Source: Flammeovirgaceae bacterium (GTDB lineage Bacteria > Bacteroidota > Bacteroidia > Cytophagales > Cyclobacteriaceae). From it: a DNA stretch of 13,247 nt. The notes under the pieces are model-generated. The model ran no database searches and was not told the origin of the DNA. It was given only the letters and a program-made list of their open reading frames with translations. The stretch covers positions 1 through 13,247 of the forward strand of contig CANGUI010000023.1 of NCBI GenBank assembly GCA_947457025.1, given 5' to 3'. This document shows positions 7,542-13,247 of the stretch, one piece after another. The position numbers and the translations under genes are program-made. Every line of letters starts with the position of its first letter. The stretch's first letter is position 1.

Positions 7542-7805
7542 CTACAAGCGGAGTACCCGGTGCTCGAGATAGAGCGATTTGGCACCCGGGCCCGTGGGAT
7601 TGGCAGCGGCTGGAACTGCCGGTAAAGAAAAAACACTACCCGCCGGTGAAACCGGTGCGGGACGGATGGCCCGCTTAGTCGTTGCGTTTTGCGGGGTGGC
7701 GTAGTTGATGGTCAGCTCCAGCGTCTCTTCCAATGATTCGTTGGCGCGCACTTCGGGCAGACCGAAGGCGCAAAGTGAAGCCAACATGAGGATGAAAAGA
7801 CGCAT
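7542..7805 (-). CDS. Small exported hypothetical protein
   Basis: The protein has 87 residues. Residues 1-21 form a signal peptide (Arg2, hydrophobic core LFILMLASLCAFGL, cleavage probably after EVRA). The mature part of about 66 residues starts acidic (NESLEETLELTI), then becomes Pro/Ala-rich and low-complexity (about 47-75) and ends LYLEHRVLRL. No cysteine remains after cleavage. It is not recognised. The open frame extends upstream to 7964 but the first Met with a proper signal peptide is the ATG at 7805. It is the first of three closely spaced small minus-strand genes. The upstream region has a weak promoter match and an inverted repeat. Seen: signal peptide. Inferred: a secreted or periplasmic small protein. 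It could still be a chance frame. Confidence 0.5.
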   Translation of the reverse strand: MRLFILMLASLCAFGLPEVRANESLEETLELTINYATPQNATTKRAIRPAPVSPAGSVFSLPAVPAAANPTGPGAKSLYLEHRVLRL

Positions 7806-7849
7806 GTTTCCGATTTTTACATTGTTCAGCGTTGGTCGCAAATTGATTA

Positions 7850-7880
7850 CAAAACGTAGTTGTGAAAGGTTTTGTTTCAA
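7850..7880 (-). promoter_or_regulatory. Candidate Bacteroidota promoter for the small-gene cluster
   Basis: On the minus strand TTG (7880-7878), 19 bases, then TACGTTTT (7858-7851) followed by G. The -7 box differs from TAnnTTTG at one position and the spacing is right. Start of transcription would be near 7843, giving a leader of about 38 bases. A weak match, not proof. Confidence 0.35.
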
Positions 7881-7888
7881 GGAAACAA
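7872..7888. repeat. Inverted repeat TTGTTTC-N3-GAAACAA over the -33 region
   Basis: A perfect 7-base inverted repeat with a 3-base spacer covers the proposed -33 element upstream of the small exported-protein gene. Its position is typical of a repressor or activator site. It could also form a small hairpin. Confidence 0.5.
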
Positions 7889-7997
7889 GTAATACTGTCA
7901 AACTTTTCAACAAATTCCTGACTGGCTCCCACTTCGGATGATGGCCCTGCTCGGCTGATGACACTCATTCTGGGTTGAAATTGTTTTAGGGATAGGC

Positions 7998-8034
7998 CAA
8001 AACAGGTCGATGATGAGAGGATCGACCTATTTTG
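7998..8034. repeat. 14-base-arm inverted repeat, terminator-like both ways
   Basis: Arms caaaacaggtcgat (7998-8011) and atcgacctattttg (8021-8034) are reverse complements except one pair, with a 9-base loop. The core stem aggtcgat/atcgacct is perfect and is flanked by four As on one side and four Ts on the other, so it could act as a weak bidirectional terminator. No gene on either strand clearly ends at it. Confidence 0.5.
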
Positions 8035-8330
8035 TAGGACGTTAACATCTGATAATCAGGCATTTTAAAAAAATAAAGCCTTCCGGTAGATGTTTTCCTT
8101 CCGATCTCGCGATTCGGGAAGGTTTTCGGGAATTGTTTGAACCACCCACCAGCGTTTGGGATTTGATGTAAAATAGCCCCCGCTGGCCCACGTTTTCGGC
8201 ATGCGCGGGAGCAAGCGCGAGACTTGCGCCCCCTTGTTACCGTTGGCCAGAGAACCTTTAGAGTTCGTGTTGATCGATTATCAACAGCCCTCATTAAAAC
8301 TGCTTTAAAAAAAGAAAGTCATAGAGTTGA

Positions 8331-8420
8331 AAACGCCTATGGCCCGAATGGAGCGGCACGCCGCAGGAGGCCAGCCCGCTGGAGGCGATGAGTAAAGCGA
8401 ATAGCCCGAAAGTTGCCCGT
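8331..8420. repeat. GC-rich hairpin-bearing intergenic element
   Basis: It contains two compact near-palindromes, GCGGCACGCCGC (8353-8364) and CCAGCCCGCTGG (8371-8382), and the paired phrases ggcccgaatg (8341) and gcgaatagcccg (8398-8409). Composition is much more GC-rich than the flanks. The form suggests an intergenic repeat unit, but there is no second copy inside this window; the 10-base phrase gcccgaatgg also occurs at 6842 in copy A. Confidence 0.35.
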
Positions 8421-8463
8421 GCAAGCTTCCCTGAGTTGGGTAGTGCTGCGCTGGTCAGTGAAG

Positions 8464-8517
8464 ATCGGAAGGAGAATCTGGACCCCTGACAAATTCCTTT
8501 TGCCCAGTGGTTCCGAC
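8464..8517 (-). other. Truncated tRNA-like fold (possible tRNA relic)
   Basis: On the minus strand GTCGGAA (8517-8511) and TTCCGAT (8470-8464) could form a 7-bp acceptor-type stem with one wobble. The 3' part resembles a worn T-arm, with TCCAGAT in place of a TTCRANN loop. The whole is only 54 bases, too short for an anticodon arm plus D-arm, and the T-stem is poor. If tRNA-derived it is internally deleted; it may be coincidence. Confidence 0.15.
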
Positions 8518-8865
8518 GCCGAGTGCACGCTGCGAACACCTGCTTCTTTCTGGCGTGTGTCCCACATTACTGACTGCGGTAGTCCGGCACCTGTACTTGC
8601 TTACTGGCTGCCTGAAGCGCTACTTCTTTGTAAGCCGGTCAGCTCCTTTCCGGCTGGCTTGTACGCCTGACGCTCTGCCTGCGTAACCAGATCGAACAGG
8701 GATTATTCTACGTTACTCGCTATTTTGTACTTCAGGATGTGCATGTACCCGTTTACGTTGGTGAGCGAAAGCCCTGCGCTGCCGAGTTGGTTGACGCTGT
8801 GGAAAATGAAAATAATGTCCAGGCAGGTACGCTTTTGTCTTCCTTTTCCGATCCCCGCCGTGGCC

Positions 8866-8896
8866 TTGTAATTGTCAGACAGGTAAATTATTTTTA
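8866..8896 (+). promoter_or_regulatory. Candidate promoter for the DUF5009/NagX-like gene
   Basis: TTG at 8866-8868, a 20-base spacer, and TATTTTTA at 8889-8896, one base off TAnnTTTG. It would start transcription near 8904, about 60 bases before the ATG. Spacing fits the Bacteroidota housekeeping sigma factor; the match is moderate. Confidence 0.4.
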
Positions 8897-8963
8897 CTGC
8901 CAGGCAAATTTTTAAGCCACCTCTGCCCTGATTTCAAATCGTGACGGAGTTAACCCTAACCCC

Positions 8964-10100
8964 ATGCAACAGCAACGTTACCTGAGTCTTGATGTGTTAC
9001 GCGGAATGGACGTGGCGCTGATGATCGTTGTTAACTCACTCGGCAGTTTTGAAACGGCCTGGTCGCCGCTCCTACATGCCCCCTGGAATGGGTTCACCCT
9101 GACTGACCTCGTCTTTCCAACCTTCCTGTTTGTGGTCGGCAATTCCATGTTCTTCAGCATGCAGAAGTATGAAGCTATGGGGAATGGTGCCGTGCTGACG
9201 AAAATTCTGAAACGAACGGCCATCATCTTCCTGATCGGATACCTCTTGTATTGGTTCCCGTTTTTTAACATCACCGAAACCGGTGAACTTGCTTTCCGTC
9301 CCTTGAGCCATACCCGTATTCTCGGGGTGCTGCAACGAATTGCCCTCTGCTATGGAATTGCCGCGATCATCATTCATTATTTTAAAGTGAAAGGTGCGGC
9401 CTGGTTCATGGGGATCGCACTCGTCTTCTACACCTGGGTGGTTTGGGCATTCGGGGATATGACCATGGAAGGGAATGCCGGCCACAAACTTGATCTGCTT
9501 GTGCTCGGGGCTGATCATCTGTATCAGGGGGAAGGAAAACCATTCGATCCGGAAGGTATTCTGAGTACAATTCCGGCTGTTGTAAATGTGCTGGCGGGCT
9601 ATCTCACCGCCCGGTTCATCAGCCTGAAAGGGAATGGCTACGAAACCATCGCCAGGCTGATGGTTGCCGGTGCTGTCGTACTCCTGGCCGCACAGTGGGT
9701 CAACCTGTTTATTCCCATGAACAAGAAACTCTGGACGGCCAGCTATGTCTTCCAAACGGTAGGCCTTGATCTTCTCATTCTGCCAGTGATCATGTTTGTC
9801 ATTGAATGCCTCGGCAAAAAGAGATGGACGCCTTTTTTCGAAGTGTTCGGAAAGAACACTTTGTTTATTTACATCCTGTCGGAAGTTCTGGTCATTGTGA
9901 TGTACTGGATTCCCAATGGCGGCTACTGGCCGGTGCCGGGGAAGGTCCAACCCGATAGTGTGCTGAGCTGGATTTACAACAACATCTTCCGGTGGACCGG
10001 AGATTATACCGGATCTTTTTTATTCGGGGTCTGGGTAATGCTTACCTGCTGGGTGGTGGGATATATCCTGCACCGAAAGAAGATTTACATCAAGGTGTAA
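8964..10100 (+). CDS. DUF5009/NagX-type membrane acyltransferase (HGSNAT-like)
   Basis: The protein has 378 residues and about ten hydrophobic membrane segments. It belongs to the group that includes human heparan-alpha-glucosaminide N-acetyltransferase (HGSNAT) and bacterial NagX. Signature parts are SLDVLRGMDVALMIVVN (8-24), HAPWNGFTLTDLVFPTFL (38-55), RILGVLQR (118-125), the loop PFDPEGILSTIPAVVNVLAG (about 197-216) and GKNTLFIYILSEVL near 300. His38 in HAPWNG aligns with the active-site His of HGSNAT (in HASWNG). Family members are thought to move acyl groups across the membrane onto amino sugars; bacterial members often sit near GlcNAc/chitin use genes. No such genes are next to it here, so substrate is open. 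The ATG at 8964 places the first motif at residue 8, as usual. It is transcribed alone on the plus strand and converges with the MarR gene. Confidence 0.9.
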   Translation: MQQQRYLSLDVLRGMDVALMIVVNSLGSFETAWSPLLHAPWNGFTLTDLVFPTFLFVVGNSMFFSMQKYEAMGNGAVLTKILKRTAIIFLIGYLLYWFPFFNITETGELAFRPLSHTRILGVLQRIALCYGIAAIIIHYFKVKGAAWFMGIALVFYTWVVWAFGDMTMEGNAGHKLDLLVLGADHLYQGEGKPFDPEGILSTIPAVVNVLAGYLTARFISLKGNGYETIARLMVAGAVVLLAAQWVNLFIPMNKKLWTASYVFQTVGLDLLILPVIMFVIECLGKKRWTPFFEVFGKNTLFIYILSEVLVIVMYWIPNGGYWPVPGKVQPDSVLSWIYNNIFRWTGDYTGSFLFGVWVMLTCWVVGYILHRKKIYIKV

Positions 10101-10364
10101 GGCTCAACTCTCCGGGCGTAAGCGAATGAATAAATTTTGTGCGGAGGCACATCGCGGTATCAAACCGGCAACGTGTGTCGCTTTTTGTGATTGACCGATG
10201 GCAACGTTTGGTGGCATACCGAACAACTAAATTAAATAAGAAGTAAACCCGCGGCGAGAGCCAACCTGTCATTCACCAACAGCCTGTCGGGTGCTCACGA
10301 TATCTATGCACAAATGGCTGGTTTGGTGACGCTGATTTCTAGATAACAGGTATGCGGGACCACT

Positions 10365-10823
10365 CTACTTCTCTGTATTAGCTACCAGCAATGTATTTAG
10401 TTTTTGATTGAAAGCAGTCGTTTGTTTCTGAAGCGTGGAGAAGAAAGTTTGATCGAATTGTTCGACAGTCTTGACCGCTTGTTTGACGGTTTTAATGCCT
10501 GTTGCTGTGAGGACCACCGCCTTCGCGCGCGTATCTGTATGATGTTCCTCCCGTGCAATGAGGTCTTTTGCCTGCAATGCCCGCAACACCGTTGATGTTG
10601 TCATGGGGTCCATGCCGGTATGATTTGCTAGCACAATCTGGGTGACCCCTTTCTTTTCGAGTGTTAGCCAGTGAATGCCGGCCAGAAGAACAAACTGGGC
10701 GTGCGTTAGATCAAAGCGCTCCAGTGCTTTTCTGATTTCGCGTTGCCAAAGATTGTTTACCCGCCACAAAAGAAAACCGGTGCTTTCCTCTGGTTTCTCA
10801 AAAATAAAATCGCCTTTTGCCAT
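10365..10823 (-). CDS. MarR-family transcriptional regulator
   Basis: The protein has 152 residues, cytosolic. It has the MarR winged-helix layout: dimerisation helices at both ends (about 13-35 and 110-148), a helix-turn-helix at about 60-86 (VTQIVLANHTGMDPMTTSTVLRALQAKDLI) and a wing at 87-105 holding the family's DxR (Asp97, Arg99). MarR proteins bind palindromes as dimers and release DNA on binding small phenolic ligands or on oxidation. There is no Cys in the protein, so thiol oxidation is not its trigger. Its gene follows the SRPBCC gene after 6 bases, so the two should be co-transcribed. The palindrome inside their promoter is the obvious operator. Confidence 0.92.
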   Translation of the reverse strand: MAKGDFIFEKPEESTGFLLWRVNNLWQREIRKALERFDLTHAQFVLLAGIHWLTLEKKGVTQIVLANHTGMDPMTTSTVLRALQAKDLIAREEHHTDTRAKAVVLTATGIKTVKQAVKTVEQFDQTFFSTLQKQTTAFNQKLNTLLVANTEK

Positions 10824-10829
10824 TCGGAT

Positions 10830-11252
10830 TTATCTTTTCTCTGCTTGTGCGATCAGGGTTTCAACGGCAGCCGGAAGGCCCTGTCCGAGTTTTTTTCCGA
10901 TGACCCGTGCGAACAGAAAGGTCATGAAGCCAGACATCACAATACGATGGGAGATCGTGAGTCCGTCATTGGTTTCTTCCATAGTATGGACAAAATCCAT
11001 GGTGCAAAGCGGCAGGTAACTCCGGCTGGTAAAAGATCGGAGGGGGGTACATTCGATCAATTCAAAAGATGATTTTGGGCCTCCTGCCGGTTTTAATACG
11101 CCTCGGGCACCGCGTTGAAAATTACCTGAGAGGCTTGAGGTTTCGACATCTTTATCCCAGACGCTCCAATGGGCCACGTCTGCCCAACGGTTCCAAATTT
11201 CGGCCCGTGATGCAGTTGTTTTACGTACGGCTTCGGCTATCCACATACTCAT
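10830..11252 (-). CDS. SRPBCC (START-like, polyketide cyclase type) protein
   Basis: The protein has 140 residues, cytosolic. It reads as an SRPBCC/START-like ligand-binding domain: an opening strand (IAEAVRKTTASRAEIWNRWADVAHWSVWDKDV, 5-36, with the usual W..W/D turn), then strands through the middle (GARGVLKPAGGPKSSFELIECTPLRSFTSRSYLP), LTISHRIVMSG, and a long C-terminal helix (GLPAAVETLIAQAEKR). Such domains bind hydrophobic ligands in a deep pocket; the substrate here cannot be told. Being the first gene of an operon with a MarR regulator suggests it handles the compound that MarR senses. ATGs at 11252 and 11246 are both possible; either leaves a leader of about 25-31 bases from the predicted promoter. 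Confidence 0.82.
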   Translation of the reverse strand: MSMWIAEAVRKTTASRAEIWNRWADVAHWSVWDKDVETSSLSGNFQRGARGVLKPAGGPKSSFELIECTPLRSFTSRSYLPLCTMDFVHTMEETNDGLTISHRIVMSGFMTFLFARVIGKKLGQGLPAAVETLIAQAEKR

Positions 11253-11283
11253 ATGGTTACGTTTTTAGTTTATAATGTATGTG

Positions 11284-11315
11284 CAAATATAATAGGTGCA
11301 CTTATTAAAAACAAA
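11284..11315 (-). promoter_or_regulatory. Consensus Bacteroidota promoter for the SRPBCC-MarR operon
   Basis: On the minus strand TTTG (11315-11312), a 20-base spacer, and TATATTTG (11291-11284), a perfect match to TTTG-N19/20-TAnnTTTG. The start of transcription should lie near 11277, about 25 bases before the SRPBCC ATG. The best promoter in the window. Confidence 0.85.
11290..11307. promoter_or_regulatory. Probable MarR operator (18-base palindrome)
   Basis: The minus strand reads TAATAAGTGCACCTATTA. Its two 9-base halves are reverse complements except for one pair. It fills most of the spacer between -33 and -7 and overlaps the -7 box by two bases, so a bound dimer would block RNA polymerase. 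Size and position fit MarR-family sites. That the adjacent MarR protein binds it is inference. Confidence 0.75.
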
Positions 11316-11468
11316 CAGGAGTTGATTTTTTGCTCATGATTTGATGTTGGTACGCCTTTTGGACGGAAGCCCAACCGAAGGCCAACGGGAGCTTTTTTAC
11401 GTGCAGCGTATTTTCCTGAAGGCTGCAGCCAATTGGGTTTGGGGGATGCCCTACCCAACACGGGTTCT

Positions 11469-11605
11469 GCGTGAGCGACAGGAGCGGATACCCCGCACCC
11501 CGATGGCCTGTGGGCGGGTTGGCGTGCCATCGGGGGAGGAGTAGCAGCGGATGGCGCGACCGCGGCTGCCGGCCGCCTCGGCCACGCAGCCGGGGGCACG
11601 CCCAA
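11469..11605 (-). repeat. Dispersed GC-rich intergenic repeat, copy B (complete)
   Basis: Minus-strand order: GGGCGTGCCCCC head, a GC-rich segment, GGTCGCGCC, ATCCGCTGCTACTCCTC, a large hairpin (11535-11498), then GGTATCCGCTCC and TCGCTCACGC. The two parts TCCGCTGC and TCCGCTCC flank the hairpin symmetrically. I recall this architecture as a repeat seen between genes in many Bacteroidota; that is memory, not a search. A divergent copy lies at 6841-6936 in the same orientation. Confidence 0.6.
11498..11535. repeat. Perfect 10-bp hairpin at the centre of repeat copy B
   Basis: Arms ccccgatggc (11498-11507) and gccatcgggg (11526-11535) are exact reverse complements with an 18-base loop. It has no T tract on either strand, so it is part of the repeat rather than a terminator. 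Confidence 0.75.
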
Positions 11606-11766
11606 TTATCTTACAGCATAACCGGCTTGCCCTTTTTGCACACCCGACTCATCATGAATACTGTAACACGCCCGACATTGGGAAATCCCGCAGATGAAAA
11701 AAAAGAATCTTTTAAGCAACCTCTTGGCTGTAGGGCAGTCTCTTACACATTGTAAAAACAAGTCAT

Positions 11767-13247
11767 ATGAAATGCCGCTTTTTCTTCTGCCTGTTGGCTG
11801 TGTTGTGCTGGTCGGGCTGTGCGCAGGTAGCGCTGGCACAACCTTCGGCCGATCCGGTAATGGACCGAACCCAGTTGTTGGAGGAACTTTTGTGGGTGCA
11901 CAAGAAATTGAATGAGATTCACCCTGAGCCCTATCATTATGTTAGTCAGGCGAATTTCGGGCGGCAGGTGGAGCGCTTAAAAAGCAACTTGAACCCGATG
12001 ACCAAAGAGGACTGGTATGTGAACCTGGCGGGGTTGATTGCCTCTTTGCACGATGGCCATACGGGGCTCTATTATCGAGACGAGGATCGCCAAAAATACT
12101 TTGAACAGGGCGGAAAAATTCTTCCCTTCTGGATCAATCTGGAGGATGACCAGCGAGTGGTTATCCGGTACCAGTATCTGCAAGACGACCGCCTGAATGG
12201 AGCCGCCCTGCTTGAGATCAACCGCAAACCGATCAACGACGTGATTGAAAAAATGCGTTCACTAACGTTTGGCGAATCGGACGTTTTCAGGAACTCTCAG
12301 ATTTCCCATCGCTTCGGCAGAATGTACTGGCTGCTCTACGGCCACACCGATTCGGTGGTGTTGAAAACCCGTTTACCAAATGGCGAGACCTACGAAAAGC
12401 GGGCGGCTTGTCTTTCGGTTGCCCAATACGACAGCATCACGAAGGCTCTTTTTCCGGTAACCACAATACCTAAGCGCACGCACATGCGCTTTACACACAT
12501 TAATGGCCGAGCGGTAGGGCTTTTGACACTTCATAGCTTCTCGACTTACAAGGGGTATAAGGACAGCATCCGATATGTTTTCAAACAAATCCGGGAGCAG
12601 GCCATTGATACCCTATTTTTGGATCTGAGAGATAACGGAGGTGGAGAGCACTACATCACCGAAGAAATCAATCACTACCTGCTGAAAGAGCCGTGGGTGC
12701 TGGTATCGAAGGCGAAAATAAAAATGAGTGATGAGTTCTATGAAATGTTCCCCAAATCGGTCAGGTGGTTTGCCAAAATTTTACCCAAAAAACCATCTCT
12801 TAGATTGGCAGCAGCAACGATGACAAAAAACACAAAGATTGAAAAAATTATTGTCTCCAAAGATACCACAACCAAACAGCGCCTTTTTGAAATTTATACC
12901 CGCCCCAGGCAACACTACTCCAAAAAATACCTATATAGCGGCAGGGTATTTCTGCTAACAGATCGCAACTCGTACTCCATGTCGGGCATGTTTGCCGCCA
13001 TCATGAAAGATTACCAACGCGCGGTGATTGTCGGGGAAGAGACCGGGGGTCTTGCTAACCCGCACGGTTCGAATGTGCGGCTCACGTTGCCACACTCCAA
13101 ATTCACATTTACGGTTTCAACCTCGCGTGCCTACCGCCCCTCCGGATTTTTTGATCATTCGGGGGTGCAACCCGATATCCGCGTTCCTTATTCTACACTG
13201 ACTGCAGTCCAAAATTGTGAACAACTGGTGAACCTGATTAAGGATGA
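11767..13247 (+). CDS. Exported S41-family peptidase, partial (3' end off the window)
   Basis: At least 493 residues are present and the frame stays open to the window edge, but PSGFFDHSGVQPDIRVPYS near the end (about 458-476) is the usual S41 C-terminal motif, so little is missing. Residues 1-25 are a signal peptide, cleaved probably after VALA; Cys18 in WSGC is a poor lipobox. Residues 95-100 are HDGHTG, the N-terminal His motif of the IRBP/tricorn/CPAF-like S41 group. DLRDNGGG lies at 286-293 and NSYSMSG at 401-407, with Ser404 as the probable nucleophile by alignment with Prc-type SASAS. The Prc-type catalytic Lys position, 25 residues on, is Leu429 in GEETGGLAN, so the mechanism is probably Ser-His rather than Ser-Lys. 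I see no PDZ motif. It likely cleaves unfolded or C-terminal peptides in the periplasm. The ATG at 11767 is followed directly by the signal peptide. Transcribed away from the SRPBCC-MarR operon. Confidence 0.88.
   Translation, partial: MKCRFFFCLLAVLCWSGCAQVALAQPSADPVMDRTQLLEELLWVHKKLNEIHPEPYHYVSQANFGRQVERLKSNLNPMTKEDWYVNLAGLIASLHDGHTGLYYRDEDRQKYFEQGGKILPFWINLEDDQRVVIRYQYLQDDRLNGAALLEINRKPINDVIEKMRSLTFGESDVFRNSQISHRFGRMYWLLYGHTDSVVLKTRLPNGETYEKRAACLSVAQYDSITKALFPVTTIPKRTHMRFTHINGRAVGLLTLHSFSTYKGYKDSIRYVFKQIREQAIDTLFLDLRDNGGGEHYITEEINHYLLKEPWVLVSKAKIKMSDEFYEMFPKSVRWFAKILPKKPSLRLAAATMTKNTKIEKIIVSKDTTTKQRLFEIYTRPRQHYSKKYLYSGRVFLLTDRNSYSMSGMFAAIMKDYQRAVIVGEETGGLANPHGSNVRLTLPHSKFTFTVSTSRAYRPSGFFDHSGVQPDIRVPYSTLTAVQNCEQLVNLIKD

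Larger units (their letters stand above)
8035..8865. other. Long stretch with no convincing gene
   Basis: The region holds several open frames of 75-100 codons on both strands (such as minus 7986-8294, minus 8294-8539, plus 8413-8670). They overlap one another, are rich in Arg/Ser/Pro/Cys and match no family I know. I regard them as chance frames over GC-rich repeats. The region contains the hairpin-bearing element at 8331-8420 and a truncated tRNA-like fold at 8464-8517. A minus-strand frame with no usual start codon is open over 8703-8933. It may be decayed sequence. Confidence 0.5.
11316..11766. other. Intergenic region before the S41 gene
   Basis: No gene is supported in these 451 bases. 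The middle is occupied by repeat copy B (11469-11605). Open frames here are Arg/Pro/Ala-rich readings of that repeat. The last 150 bases should hold the S41 promoter, but I found no clean TTTG/TAnnTTTG pair. Confidence 0.5.

Noticed and set aside
8294..8670. Several 75-85-codon open frames on both strands
   Set aside because: They overlap each other over GC-rich repeat sequence and are rich in Arg, Ser, Pro and Cys; no family likeness that I can support.
9072..9950. 292-codon minus-strand open frame
   Set aside because: It is wholly antisense to the NagX-like gene, whose motifs are unmistakable, and has no recognisable domain.
10237..10346. Short plus-strand frame reading ANLSFTNSLSGAHDIYAQ
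   Set aside because: About 35 codons between stops with no upstream continuation and no partner sequence; it reads like protein but is too short to claim as a gene relic.

Overview
The window looks like chromosomal DNA of a Bacteroidota, most likely of the Cytophagales type. Signs are the near-absence of Shine-Dalgarno sequences before starts, at least one perfect Bacteroidota promoter (TTTG, 20 bases, TATATTTG), an exported coiled-coil plus SPOR-like protein, a two-domain M16 peptidase of about 930 residues, and a DUF5009/NagX-type acyltransferase. This assignment is inference from gene content, not a database match. I see no phage, plasmid, CRISPR, insertion sequence or intact tRNA/rRNA gene.

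Layout. From 52 to 5833 four genes run on the minus strand: a glycine-rich GGX-repeat exported protein, a SPOR-like coiled-coil exported protein, an exported M16 zinc peptidase and a PfkB-family sugar/nucleoside kinase. Intrinsic terminators follow the SPOR gene (882-906) and the peptidase gene (1754-1802), so these are mostly separate transcription units. A TerB-like gene (6170-6595, minus) follows after a 336-base non-coding gap.

From 6596 to 8963 the window is gene-poor. It holds a dispersed GC-rich intergenic repeat (copy A), a strong terminator (6945-6978) and a run of three small minus-strand genes (7805 to 7007), the first coding for a small exported protein. About 1.1 kb follows with no convincing gene but with inverted repeats, a second GC-rich hairpin-bearing element and a truncated tRNA-like fold. 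None of these small genes is recognised.

From 8964 to the end are a plus-strand DUF5009/NagX-like membrane acyltransferase, a minus-strand pair coding for an SRPBCC protein and a MarR regulator, a second, complete copy of the dispersed repeat (copy B, 11469-11605), and a plus-strand exported S41 peptidase open at the window's right edge. The SRPBCC-MarR pair has the clearest regulation here: an 18-base near-perfect palindrome fills the spacer of a consensus promoter, as expected for MarR autorepression.

The genes do not form one pathway; this is mostly ordinary envelope, proteolysis and metabolism content. The points most worth following are the MarR operator, the three-gene small-protein cluster, the dispersed repeat family and the gene-free stretch from 7806 to 8963. 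I found no convincing new defence, mobile or biosynthetic system.
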